Shown: piece after piece, positions 36,544-46,637 of the stretch
How positions within the stretch are numbered: position 1 is the first letter of the stretch
Layout: every line of letters starts with the position of its first letter
Source: Burkholderia stabilis
Lineage (GTDB): Bacteria > Pseudomonadota > Gammaproteobacteria > Burkholderiales > Burkholderiaceae
DNA: 64,000 bases
Direction of reading: 5' to 3'
NCBI RefSeq assembly: GCF_001742165.1
Contig: NZ_CP016442.1
Coordinates: 2,604,001 to 2,668,000 of the forward strand
Notes under the pieces: model-generated
What the model was told of the DNA's origin: nothing
The model's database searches: none
Seen by the model: the letters and a program-made list of their open reading frames with translations, nothing else
Made by a program: the position numbers and the translations under genes

Positions 36544-37163
36544 CGATCAAGGCAGTGGTATTCGATTTCGGCGGCGTGCTGATCGACTGGAGCCCCGATT
36601 ACCTTTACCGGCAACTGATTCCCGACGACGCCGAGCGTCGCTGGTTCCTCACGAACGTCTGCGCGATGGACTGGGTGGTCCGCCAGGACGGCGGGCAGAC
36701 GATCGAAGAGGGCACGGCCGAGCTCGTCGCGAAGTTTCCGGAGCACGAGCCGCTGATCCGCGCGTTCTATGCGCGCTGGCACGAGATGATCGGCGGCGTG
36801 ATCGACGAGGGTGCCGCGCTCGTCGACCGGCTGGACGCGCAGGGGATGCCGCTGTTCGGGCTGACGAACTGGTCTGCGCAGACGTTTCCGTATGCGTGGG
36901 ACAACTTCCCGGTCCTGCGGCGCTTCAAGGACATCGTCGTGTCGGGCCGCGTGAAGCTCATCAAGCCCGATCCGGCGATCTACCACGAGATGCACGCGCG
37001 GATCGATCCGCACCTGCCGGGCATCGCGCCGCACGAGCTGGTGTTCATCGACGACAACGCGAAGAACGCCGCGGCCGCGACGGCGCTCGGCTGGCACGGC
37101 ATTCATCACACGAGTGCGGCGGCGACCGAGGCGCGGCTGCGCGAGCTGGGCGCGCTCGCGTAG
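36540..37163 (+). CDS. HAD-superfamily hydrolase
   Basis: The 207-residue protein has motif I VVFDFGGVLID (nucleophile D9), motif II LTNWSAQ (Thr and Asn), the KPDPAIY motif III Lys and motif IV VFIDDNAKN. This is the YihX/haloacid dehalogenase-like branch with an alpha-helical cap after motif I, likely a small-molecule phosphatase. It starts within the stop of the isochorismatase-like gene (ATGA overlap 36540-36543). A terminator follows. Confidence 0.9.
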   Translation: MTIKAVVFDFGGVLIDWSPDYLYRQLIPDDAERRWFLTNVCAMDWVVRQDGGQTIEEGTAELVAKFPEHEPLIRAFYARWHEMIGGVIDEGAALVDRLDAQGMPLFGLTNWSAQTFPYAWDNFPVLRRFKDIVVSGRVKLIKPDPAIYHEMHARIDPHLPGIAPHELVFIDDNAKNAAAATALGWHGIHHTSAAATEARLRELGALA

Positions 37164-37189
37164 GCAGCGCGCGAATCGCCGGCAGATAA

Positions 37190-37218
37190 AAAAAGCGGGC
37201 CAAAAAGGCCCGCTTTTT
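37190..37218. terminator. Intrinsic terminator between the HAD gene and ettA
   Basis: A perfect stem (about 37192-37201 with 37207-37216) has an AAAAA loop, an A-run before it and a T-run after, so it can serve both convergent genes. Confidence 0.9.
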
Positions 37219-37303
37219 CGTTTTGCCGGTCCGAAAGGGCGGCGGCCACCTTCGGCGCCGGCCCCGCGTTGCCGCAAGTGCCGGGCGCCCGGGCCGCGCC
37301 GCT

Positions 37304-38971
<1,668 letters not shown>

Positions 38972-39161
38972 TTCGGTGTGAAAGTCAGAAGTGGTTGAGA
39001 CTGCCGCGCAGCGCGCTGGCGGGGCGGCGTCGGGTGATTCGGTACGGAGCGTGCCGCGCGGGGCGCGGCGGCTGTCGCCGCGTGTCGGCGGCGCGAGCGC
39101 GTATTGTACTTCGCCGCCGCGTGCCGCTGGCGCGGCGCATCGGCATTCGGGCACGCCGCGC

Positions 39162-39470
39162 TCACAGCCACGCGGCGACGCCGCCGTGTCCCGAGCACGT
39201 GCCGCGGCGGTGGCGGCTGAAGCTGTACGCGCCGTCGCGGCAGCGCGCGCTCGCGCCTTCGGGCACGCGGCCCGATTTCGAATGCGCGGGTGCGTGCACG
39301 GATTCGCCGTCGCGGTTGCGATACGTGTCGTGGCGGTCGAGATCGGCTTCGTTGCCGTAGCCGGGCGGCGCGCGGTAGGCGTACGCCGGATGGGGCAGGG
39401 TGGCGCACGCGGCGAAGAGCGCGGCCGACAGGGTTGCGATGCGCGTCGCGCGGCGCAGCAGGGCAGGCAT
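39162..39470 (-). CDS. Secreted DUF3761 protein
   Basis: The 102-residue protein has a signal peptide (about residues 1-31, cleavage after AYA) and a mature DUF3761 domain. The domain shows the SVHAPAHS segment, two cysteines and the closing CSGHGGVAAWL motif. The family is of unknown function and periplasmic or secreted. It lies 190 nt upstream of ettA on the same strand, so read-through into ettA is possible. Confidence 0.85.
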   Translation of the reverse strand: MPALLRRATRIATLSAALFAACATLPHPAYAYRAPPGYGNEADLDRHDTYRNRDGESVHAPAHSKSGRVPEGASARCRDGAYSFSRHRRGTCSGHGGVAAWL

Positions 39471-39571
39471 GGTCTCTCTCGTTCGGTATGTTGTTGTCGA
39501 TGGCGGGCCGCTCGCCCGCGCCGCATGTTAGCCGATCGGTTCTGGATCGTCGCTGGCGCAGCGAAGCGGCG

Positions 39572-40489
39572 TTACGCCGCGCCCGACATCGACGCCGCGC
39601 CGTCGGCCTGCGCGGCGTCGAGAATCCAGCGGCGGAATGCGGCGACCTTCGGCCGTTCGGCGTGGTGCGGCGGATAGACGAGGTAGTACGCGAAATCGTC
39701 GAGCCACGCGACGTCGGCGAGCTGCACGAGCCGGCCGCTGGCCAGCTCGCCGCGCACCATCGCGGCCGGCAGCAGCCCGGCGCCCTGGCCGGCGACGATC
39801 GCCTGCAGCAGCAGGCCCGAATCATCGAACGCGGGGCCGCGCGGCGGCCCGAAATCGTCGATCCGCTGCGCGCCGAACCAGATGTGCCAGCCCTTGCGCT
39901 CGGCGTCGTGCAGGTGCGGCCAGCCGACGAGATCGGCGGGCGTCGCCGGCATGCCGAGCCGCGCGACGAGCTCGGGCGACGCGAGCGCGACGATTTCCAC
40001 CGTCAGCAGGCGCTCGCTGCACAGCCCGATGTAGCGCCCGAGGCCGTGGCGGATCGCGACGTCGACGCCGTCGCGCGAGAAATCCGCGAGCGCGTGGCTC
40101 GTGACGACCTGCAGGTCGACGTCCGGGCACGCGTGCCGGAACTGCGCGAGGCGCGGGACGAGCCATGCGGACGCGAAGAACGGCGTGACGCTCACCGTCA
40201 GCACGCCGCTGTCGGCGGCGCCCGACACGCGCTGCGACGCATCGGCGATCTGCCGGAACGCGTTGCGCACGGGCGGCAGGTAGTCGCGGCCGGCGGCCGT
40301 GAGCAGGATGCCGCGGTTGACGCGCTCGAACAGCTGCACGCCGAGATGCGTCTCGAGCGTGCGGATCATCTGGCTCACCGCGCCGGGCGTGACCGACAAC
40401 TCCTCGGCCGCCGATTTCACCGACAGGTGTCGAGCGGCTGCTTCGAATGCACGCAGCGCGTTCAGCGGCGGCAGGCGGGAACGATTCAT
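39572..40489 (-). CDS. LysR-family regulator, GcvA/AmpR-like
   Basis: The 305-residue protein opens with PPLNALRAFEAAARHLSVK and SVTPGAVSQMIRTLE, the helix-turn-helix pattern of the GcvA/AmpR branch, followed by LFERVNRGILLT. The effector domain runs from about residue 90. It is divergent from a 38-codon remnant of an MFS transporter, which was probably its target before being lost. Confidence 0.92.
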   Translation of the reverse strand: MNRSRLPPLNALRAFEAAARHLSVKSAAEELSVTPGAVSQMIRTLETHLGVQLFERVNRGILLTAAGRDYLPPVRNAFRQIADASQRVSGAADSGVLTVSVTPFFASAWLVPRLAQFRHACPDVDLQVVTSHALADFSRDGVDVAIRHGLGRYIGLCSERLLTVEIVALASPELVARLGMPATPADLVGWPHLHDAERKGWHIWFGAQRIDDFGPPRGPAFDDSGLLLQAIVAGQGAGLLPAAMVRGELASGRLVQLADVAWLDDFAYYLVYPPHHAERPKVAAFRRWILDAAQADGAASMSGAA

Positions 40490-40682
40490 TGAGTTTTTCT
40501 AAAGCGAAAGGCCGACGAAATATCGTTTGAGGCGACGTGTACGCGCGAGTACCGTTCTCGCATCGGATCGTATTCTGCGTGGCTGCGTTTCGGCGGCCGA
40601 TGCGATCAACATAGTTCAACTATATCCACGAGGCAATCCGGACGCCGCCCGGCGGCCGGTGCGATCTGAGAGGAGCACCGTC

Positions 40683-40799
40683 ATGAACCGCCCGGGCGCA
40701 TCGCGCCTCTTCTATGGCTGGTACGTGGTTGCGGCCGCGTTCGCCGTCACGTTCGTCGGGTTCGGCAGCGCATATACGTTCAGCGCGTCCGGCGGATAG
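40683..40799 (+). pseudogene. N-terminal remnant of an MFS transporter (38 codons)
   Basis: From the ATG at 40683, preceded by a good GAGGAGC site, the frame encodes a typical MFS first helix: FYGWYVVAAAFAVTFVGFG, then AYTFSA. It then stops at a TAG (40797-40799). The remaining eleven helices are absent and an unrelated YjbR gene follows 81 nt later. A large deletion within a former transporter gene explains this best. The intact start region and divergent LysR gene suggest the loss is fairly recent. The start resembles the MFS gene at 21675. Confidence 0.75.
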
Positions 40800-40820
40800 G
40801 CGCACCCGGCTGGGTGCGCC
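40799..40820 (+). terminator. Hairpin at the end of the MFS remnant
   Basis: A perfect 9-bp stem (40799-40807 with 40812-40820) has a GGCT loop and overlaps the stop codon. There is no U-run. It may be the terminator hairpin of the lost gene, brought next to its start by the deletion. Confidence 0.4.
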
Positions 40821-40880
40821 GAGCGATTTCGGTTACGGTAGCCGGACCGTCAACCATCGACGAACGGTCGGGGAGGCATC

Positions 40881-41225
40881 GTGACATTCGACGAAGTCCG
40901 GGAGATCGCACTGGCGTGGCGCGGCGTGGAGGAGGGCACGTCGTACGGCACGCCCGCGCTCAAGGTGAAAGGCAAGATGCTCGCGCGGCTGCGCGAGGAC
41001 GGCGACACGCTGGTCGTGAAGGGCGTCGGCTCCGACGAGCGTGCGTGGCTGATCGAATCGGAACCCGACGTGTATTACGTGACCGATCACTACGTGGGCT
41101 GGCCGATCGTGCTGGTGCGCCTGTCGGCCGCGCATCCCGACGCCGTGAAAAACCTGCTTCTGCGAGAATGGCGCGCCATCGTGCCGGCCAAATGGCGGGA
41201 CGAAGCGGCGGGTGACGTGAAGTAG
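40881..41225 (+). CDS. MmcQ/YjbR-family protein
   Basis: The 114-residue protein starts at GTG with a GGGAGG site. It has the family's cyclophilin-like double-winged fold markers: TSYGTPALKVKGKMLARL near residues 20-37, and YYVTDHYVGWPIVLVRL followed by LLLREWRAIVP at the end. YjbR proteins bind DNA in structural studies, but the cellular role is unclear. It sits downstream of the MFS remnant. A GC-rich hairpin (41230-41237 with 41244-41251) follows its stop. Confidence 0.88.
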   Translation: MTFDEVREIALAWRGVEEGTSYGTPALKVKGKMLARLREDGDTLVVKGVGSDERAWLIESEPDVYYVTDHYVGWPIVLVRLSAAHPDAVKNLLLREWRAIVPAKWRDEAAGDVK

Positions 41226-41632
41226 CGATCCGGCATCCGGCGCGATGCCGGGTGGCCCGTAACGGCTCGCGGGCAGGTGTCGAACCGGATCAAGCGTTGC
41301 ATCGATTTGCATCGATGCAACAAGTGGTTCCATCGAAATTCTTCAATTGGTTCTTAGTGACGAACCGTTTGATGCTTACACTCCTCCGCTTCGAAGGCGG
41401 CTGACGAAAGCCGACGGAAAGAGCGCACGCGATGCGCCGGCGCCTCGTGCGCCGCATCGCTCCCGCAGCTTCGCAGACTGCGCGGCGCGCCACCCCGGAA
41501 CGGCCCCCGGTCCGGCCTCGGGCCTGCATGCGATGCAGGCGCCGCGCCCGGCCCGGTTCAAGAACGACAACTCCCCGCGCCGCCTTCACGCGACACCCGG
41601 TCATGCCGGAACCGTTTTTTGGAGAGAGACAG
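41226..41632. other. 407-nt region upstream of gabP
   Basis: This region contains a hairpin after the YjbR gene, the tandem repeat and palindrome listed separately, and a TACACT hexamer near 41377 that may be a -10. No coding frame is convincing; a frame in phase with gabP runs from 41432 but lacks family character. Confidence 0.45.
41297..41320. repeat. 10-bp tandem repeat merging into a 14-bp palindrome
   Basis: The unit ttgcatcgat occurs twice in exact tandem (41297-41306, 41307-41316). The second copy forms the perfect palindrome ttgcatcgatgcaa (41307-41320). It lies upstream of the GabP-type permease and looks like a regulator-binding site. Confidence 0.7.
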
Positions 41633-43024
41633 ATGAGTGGAAGCAACACAGGCCTCGGCACCGGCCTGAAGCAGCGTCACGTGACGATGATGTCGATTGC
41701 CGGCGTCATCGGCGCAGGCTTGTTCGTCGGGTCCGGTCACGCGATCGCGGAAGCCGGCCCGGCATCGATACTCGCGTATGCGATCGCGGGCGTGCTGGTC
41801 GTACTGGTGATGCGCATGCTCGGCGAGATGGCCGTCGCGCATCCGGACAGCGGATCGTTCTCGACCTATGCCGATCGCGCGATCGGCCACTGGGCCGGCT
41901 TCACGATCGGCTGGCTGTACTGGTGGTTCTGGGTGCTCGTGATCCCGATCGAGGCGACGGCCGCCGCGACCATCCTCAATGCATGGTTCCCCGGCGTCGC
42001 GACCTGGATCTTCGCGCTCGGCATCACGCTGCTGCTGACCATCACCAACCTCTTTTCCGTCAAGAACTACGGCGAATTCGAATTCTGGTTCGCGCTGATC
42101 AAGGTCGTCGCGATCGTCGTGTTCCTGTGCATCGGCGGCGCGGCGATCGTCGGGATCATCCCCGCGCCGGCCGTATCGGGCGTGTCGAACCTGTTTGCGC
42201 ATCAAGGCTTCATGCCGAACGGCGCCGGCGCGGTGCTCGCGGCGATGCTGACGACGATGTTCTCGTTCCTCGGCACCGAGATCGTGACGATCGCGGCCGC
42301 CGAATCGGACAACCCGCAACGCCAGATCGTGCGTGCGACCAACTCGGTGATCTGGCGTATCACGCTGTTCTATCTCGGCTCGATCCTGATCGTCGCGGCC
42401 ATCGTGCCGTGGAACGACCCGCTGCTGCCGAAGCACGGTTCGTATCAACGTGCGATGGAGCTGATCGGCATCCCGAACGCGAAGGCGATCATCGACGTGA
42501 TCGTGCTCGTGTCGGTCGCGAGCTGCCTGAATTCGGCGCTCTACACGGCTTCGCGGATGCTGTTCTCGCTGTCCAGGCGCAAGGACGCGCCCGCGTTCCT
42601 GCATCGCACCGATTCGACCGGCACGCCGCGCGCGGCCGTGCTCGCGTCGACCGCGTTCGGCTTCGTGACCGTGATCGCGAACTACCTGATGCCGGAACAG
42701 GTGTTTGGCTTCCTGCTCGCGACGTCGGGCGCGATCGCGCTGCTCGTGTATCTGGTGATCGCGATCTCGCAGCTGCGGATGCGCCGGACGCTCGAATCGA
42801 CCGGCGCCGACCTGACGCTGCGGATGTGGCTGTTCCCGTGGCTCACGTGGGCGGTGATCCTGTTCATCTGCGGCACGCTGACCGTGATGTTCGTCAGCGA
42901 GGAGCACCGGATGGAGGTGGGCGCGACGGCCGTGCTGGCGTTGATCGTGGTGTTTGCTGCGTGGCTGAACAAGCGCGGCCGCGATGCGCAGGCGAGTGCG
43001 GGGCGGCGCGTGTCGGCGACGTGA
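41633..43024 (+). CDS. gabP: GABA permease-type amino acid transporter
   Basis: The 463-residue protein has twelve membrane helices in the amino acid transporter (AAT) branch of APC permeases. The first part closely follows E. coli GabP: LKQRHVTMMSIAGVIGAGLF, SFSTYADRAIGHWAGFTIGW and SVKNYGEFEFWFALIKV. It should import 4-aminobutyrate or a related amino acid with protons. A GGAGAGAG site precedes the ATG at 41633. No gabT/gabD genes adjoin it. A tandem repeat/palindrome lies about 310 nt upstream, and a strong terminator follows. Confidence 0.9.
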   Translation: MSGSNTGLGTGLKQRHVTMMSIAGVIGAGLFVGSGHAIAEAGPASILAYAIAGVLVVLVMRMLGEMAVAHPDSGSFSTYADRAIGHWAGFTIGWLYWWFWVLVIPIEATAAATILNAWFPGVATWIFALGITLLLTITNLFSVKNYGEFEFWFALIKVVAIVVFLCIGGAAIVGIIPAPAVSGVSNLFAHQGFMPNGAGAVLAAMLTTMFSFLGTEIVTIAAAESDNPQRQIVRATNSVIWRITLFYLGSILIVAAIVPWNDPLLPKHGSYQRAMELIGIPNAKAIIDVIVLVSVASCLNSALYTASRMLFSLSRRKDAPAFLHRTDSTGTPRAAVLASTAFGFVTVIANYLMPEQVFGFLLATSGAIALLVYLVIAISQLRMRRTLESTGADLTLRMWLFPWLTWAVILFICGTLTVMFVSEEHRMEVGATAVLALIVVFAAWLNKRGRDAQASAGRRVSAT

Positions 43025-43090
43025 CGAAGTAACGAAGCGGCGGCGGGCGCGAAGCGTTCGCCGCCGGCCGGCGGGGCGATCCCGCCATGA

Positions 43091-43130
43091 TAAATGGCCC
43101 GACGGCGTTTGCCGGTCGGGCCATTTTTTC
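43091..43130. terminator. Intrinsic terminator between gabP and ychF
   Basis: A long stem (about 43092-43105 with 43112-43125) has a GTTT-type loop and a T-run after it. It serves gabP, and the A-rich left side may serve ychF on the other strand. Confidence 0.88.
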
Positions 43131-43191
43131 GTGCCGGAGCACGCGTTGCGCGGTGCCGTGCGGATCGCACGGCACCGCGCCGATGCAGATA

Positions 43192-44286
43192 TCAGACGTT
43201 GAACAGGAAGTTCATCACGTCGCCGTCGTGCACGACATATTCCTTCCCTTCCGCGCGCATCTTCCCGGCTTCCTTCGCGCCTTGCTCGCCCTTGTACGTG
43301 ACGTAGTCGTCGAACGCGATCGTCTGCGCGCGGATGAAGCCGCGCTCGAAATCGGTGTGGATCACGCCGGCCGCTTGCGGCGCCGTATCGCCGATATGGA
43401 TCGTCCACGCGCGCACTTCCTTCACGCCCGCGGTGAAATACGTCTGCAGGCCGAGCAGCTTGAAGCCTGCGCGGATCACGCGGTCGAGGCCCGGCTCTTC
43501 CATGCCCATGTCGGCAAGGAACGCTTCCTTGTCGGCATCGTCGAGATCGGCGATTTCCGCTTCGATCGCCGCGCACACGGCGACCACCGGCGCGTTCTCG
43601 CTTTCCGCATACTTGCGCACCGCATCGAGGTGCGGGTTGTTCTGGAAGCCGTCGTCCTTCACGTTGGCCACGTACATCGTGGGCTTCGCGGTGATCAGGC
43701 AGAACGGCTTGAGCAGCGCCTCTTCGTCGTCCGACAGCGCGAGGCCGCGCACGGCCTTGCCCTGGTCGAGTTGTGCGCGCACCTTGTCGAGCACCGCGAC
43801 GAGCTTGCCCGCTTCCTTGTCGTTGCCCGACTTCGCCGCCTTCGAATAGCGCGTGAGCGCCTTCTCGACGGTGCCGAGGTCGGCGAGCGCGAGTTCGGTG
43901 TTGATCACTTCGATGTCGTCGATCGGGCTGACCTTGCCGGCGACGTGGATGACGTTCTCGTCCTCGAAGCAGCGCACGACGTGCGTGATCGCGTCGGTTT
44001 CGCGGATGTTCGCGAGGAACTGGTTGCCGAGGCCTTCACCCTTGCTCGCGCCTGCGACGAGGCCGGCGATGTCGACGAATTCGACGACGGCCGGCACGAC
44101 ACGCTCGGGCTTGACGATCTCGGAGAGCGCTTTCAGGCGCGTATCAGGCACTTCGACGATGCCGACGTTCGGCTCGATCGTGCAGAACGGGTAGTTCTCG
44201 GCGGCGATGCCGGCCTTGGTCAGCGCATTGAACAGGGTGGACTTGCCGACGTTGGGCAAGCCGACGATGCCGCATTTGAGACTCAT
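43192..44286 (-). CDS. ychF: Redox-regulated ATPase YchF (Obg-like, OLA1)
   Basis: The 364-residue protein has P-loop GLPNVGKST (residues 9-17), [20 protein letters not shown] and a TGS domain at the C-terminus ending in [12 protein letters not shown]. The G4 motif is the altered form that favours ATP over GTP. YchF binds ribosomes and has a role in stress and translation. The ATG at 44286 gives the usual MSLKCGIVG start; a longer frame upstream is spurious. It is divergent from the UbiH-family gene. Confidence 0.97.
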   Translation of the reverse strand: MSLKCGIVGLPNVGKSTLFNALTKAGIAAENYPFCTIEPNVGIVEVPDTRLKALSEIVKPERVVPAVVEFVDIAGLVAGASKGEGLGNQFLANIRETDAITHVVRCFEDENVIHVAGKVSPIDDIEVINTELALADLGTVEKALTRYSKAAKSGNDKEAGKLVAVLDKVRAQLDQGKAVRGLALSDDEEALLKPFCLITAKPTMYVANVKDDGFQNNPHLDAVRKYAESENAPVVAVCAAIEAEIADLDDADKEAFLADMGMEEPGLDRVIRAGFKLLGLQTYFTAGVKEVRAWTIHIGDTAPQAAGVIHTDFERGFIRAQTIAFDDYVTYKGEQGAKEAGKMRAEGKEYVVHDGDVMNFLFNV

Positions 44287-44528
44287 GGAATCCTTCGGAC
44301 GGGTGGGGCGGCGCGGCCGGACAGGGCACGGCGGCGCGGGAAAAAAGGGCGGCTGGCGCGCGGGGCGCGGCGGGCCGACGGTCAAAGACGCTATTGTACC
44401 GTGCCGACGCCCCGGTTTCCGGGCTTGTGCCGAACGGCCGATGCGGCGGGCCGCCGCGCCGCCGTGTCCGCGCGCGATTCTGCTGATTTCCCGCAAAGTC
44501 CGGCCGCGTAAGGGTTTGGCCCCGCGGC

Positions 44529-44534
44529 TATAAT
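44529..44534 (+). promoter_or_regulatory. TATAAT box immediately before the UbiH-family gene
   Basis: A perfect -10 hexamer ends 7 nt before the ATG at 44542. If used, transcription would start at or next to that ATG, giving a leaderless mRNA. There is no purine-rich ribosome site upstream. No good -35 was seen. Confidence 0.45.
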
Positions 44535-44541
44535 GCCCGCC

Positions 44542-45711
44542 ATGACTGCCCACCATACCTTCGACGTCGCCGTGGTCGGCGGCGGGCTCGTCGGCAAGAC
44601 GGCCGCGCTCGCACTGACCCAGTCCGGCTACAAGACAGCCTTGCTCGCCCAGCCGGCCACGCCGCGCCCCGCCGATCTCGCGTTCGACACGCGCGTGTAC
44701 GCGCTGTCCTCCAGTTCGCAGGCGTTGCTCGAGCGGCTGCGGGTCTGGCAGGCGCTCGACCACGGCCGGCTCGCGCCGGTCTACGACATGCGCGTGTACG
44801 GCGACGCGCACGCGGAACTGCATTTCTCCGCATACCAGGCCTCCGTGCCGCAGCTTGCGTGGATCGCCGAATCGTCGCTGGTCGAAAGCGCGCTCGACGC
44901 CGCGCTGCGGTTCCAGCCGAACCTCACGTGGTTCGATGCGCGCGCACAGGGCTTCGACGTGCGCACCGATGCGGCCGTGCTGACGCTGTCGTCGGGGCAG
45001 GTGCTCGAAGCCGACCTGATCGTCGGCGCGGACGGCGCGCATTCGTGGGTGCGCTCCCAAATGGGGGCCAAGGTCGAACGGCGCGATTACCGGCAGACGG
45101 GCGTCGTCGCGAACTTCAAGGCGTCGCTGCCGCATCGCGAGACGGCCTACCAGTGGTTCCACGAAGGCGAGATCGTCGCGCTGCTGCCGCTGCCGGACGG
45201 CCACGTGTCGCTGGTCTGGTCCGCGCACACCGCGCATGCGGACGAATTGCTCGCGCTCGATCCGGCGCAGCTCGCGGCCGAGGTCGAGCGCGTGTCGCAC
45301 GGCCAGGTCGGCACGCTCGAATGCGTGACGCCGGCCGCCGGCTTCCCGCTGGCGCTGCAGACGGTCGACAAGTTGATCGCGCCGCGCGTCGCGCTCGTCG
45401 GCGATGCCGCGCACCTGATTCACCCGCTCGCGGGGCAGGGGATGAACCTCGGGCTGCGCGACGTCGCGGCGCTCGCCGATGCGATCGCAGGCAAGGAAAG
45501 CTTCCGCAACCTCGGCGATACGGTGCTGCTGCGCCGCTACGAGCGTTCGCGCCGCGAGGACATCCGCGCGCTGATGGTCGCGACCGACGGCCTGCAGCGG
45601 CTGTTCGCGGTGCCGGGCCCGCTCGCGAAGGCGGTACGCAATGCGGGCATGGCTTTCGTCGGTGCGCAGCCGTTCGTGAAGCGCTGGCTCGTGTCCTCCG
45701 CGCTCGGTTGA
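44542..45711 (+). CDS. UbiH/UbiF/VisC/COQ6-family FAD monooxygenase
   Basis: The 389-residue flavoprotein has FAD-binding GGGLVG (13-18), the DG motif [11 protein letters not shown] and the GD motif [20 protein letters not shown]. This is the ubiquinone-biosynthesis hydroxylase family, which adds ring hydroxyls with NAD(P)H and O2. Which ring position it serves cannot be decided, so no symbol is given. The ATG at 44542 is preferred; 44533 would add three residues but overlaps a TATAAT box. dsbC follows 90 nt later on the same strand. Confidence 0.93.
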   Translation: MTAHHTFDVAVVGGGLVGKTAALALTQSGYKTALLAQPATPRPADLAFDTRVYALSSSSQALLERLRVWQALDHGRLAPVYDMRVYGDAHAELHFSAYQASVPQLAWIAESSLVESALDAALRFQPNLTWFDARAQGFDVRTDAAVLTLSSGQVLEADLIVGADGAHSWVRSQMGAKVERRDYRQTGVVANFKASLPHRETAYQWFHEGEIVALLPLPDGHVSLVWSAHTAHADELLALDPAQLAAEVERVSHGQVGTLECVTPAAGFPLALQTVDKLIAPRVALVGDAAHLIHPLAGQGMNLGLRDVAALADAIAGKESFRNLGDTVLLRRYERSRREDIRALMVATDGLQRLFAVPGPLAKAVRNAGMAFVGAQPFVKRWLVSSALG

Positions 45712-45801
45712 GCGAACCTTCGGCCGTATCGCCGGTCGGACTCGGTTCCGTTACGGCGTACACTGTGCCGTGCACTCCGATTGAGCTGAAGGAAGATTTC
45801 G

Positions 45802-46530
45802 ATGAAAAAAACGATCCGCATCGCGTCGCTGGCGCTGGCCGTCACGATGGCGACGCTGGGCTGCACCGCGCAGGCCGACCAAACCACCGACAAGCTGAAA
45901 GCCACGCTGCAGGCCCGTCTCGGCAACGACGCGCCGATCAAGAGCGTGTCGAAATCGCCGGTCGCGGGCCTGTACGAAGTGAACCTCGGCTCGCAGATCA
46001 TCTATAGCGACGCGGCGGGCGACTACGTGCTGCTCGGCGATCTCGTCGACACCAAGACGCACAAGAACCTGACCGACGCACGCCTGTCCGAGATCAACAA
46101 GATCGACTTCGCGAGCCTGCCGTTCGCGAATGCGATCAAGGTCGTGAAGGGCAACGGCGCACGCAAGATCGCAGTGTTCTCCGATCCGAACTGCCCGTAC
46201 TGCAAGAAACTCGAGACGACGCTGCAGTCGATCGACAACGTGACCGTCTACACGTTCCTGTACCCGGTGCTGTCGCCGGATTCGACCGCGAAGTCGAAGG
46301 CGATCTGGTGCGCGACCGACCGCGCGAAAACGTGGCAGAGCTGGATGCTCGACCATCGCGCGCCGTCCGGCGCCGGCACCTGCGACACCACCGCGCTCGA
46401 CAAGAACCTCGCGCTCGGCCGCGGGATGAACGTCACGGGCACGCCGACGATCTTCCTGCCGGACGGCCGCCGCCTGCCGGGCGCTGTCTCGGCCGACCAG
46501 CTCAATCAGGCGCTCGCCTCGAGCAAGTAA
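45802..46530 (+). CDS. dsbC: Periplasmic thiol:disulfide isomerase DsbC
   Basis: The 242-residue protein has a signal peptide (cleavage after AQA, about residue 25), an N-terminal dimerisation domain and a thioredoxin fold with CPYC (131-134) and the cis-Pro loop TGTPT. A second Cys pair lies in the C-terminal part (IWC and GTCD), as in DsbC. It shuffles wrong disulfides and is kept reduced by DsbD. An AAGGAAG site supports the ATG. Confidence 0.93.
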   Translation: MKKTIRIASLALAVTMATLGCTAQADQTTDKLKATLQARLGNDAPIKSVSKSPVAGLYEVNLGSQIIYSDAAGDYVLLGDLVDTKTHKNLTDARLSEINKIDFASLPFANAIKVVKGNGARKIAVFSDPNCPYCKKLETTLQSIDNVTVYTFLYPVLSPDSTAKSKAIWCATDRAKTWQSWMLDHRAPSGAGTCDTTALDKNLALGRGMNVTGTPTIFLPDGRRLPGAVSADQLNQALASSK

Positions 46531-46637
46531 CCGACCGACACGCCGGGCCGCATGGCCCGGCCAGCGAGGGGCGCCCGCATGATCTGCCGGCGCCTCTCTT
46601 CGTTTTCGCCGCCGTATTCGACCGACCGATTGCCACG

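Noticed and set aside
45712..45801. TACACT hexamer as the dsbC promoter
   Set aside because: The hexamer is a fair -10, but no acceptable -35 lies 16-18 nt upstream, so it is not listed as a promoter.
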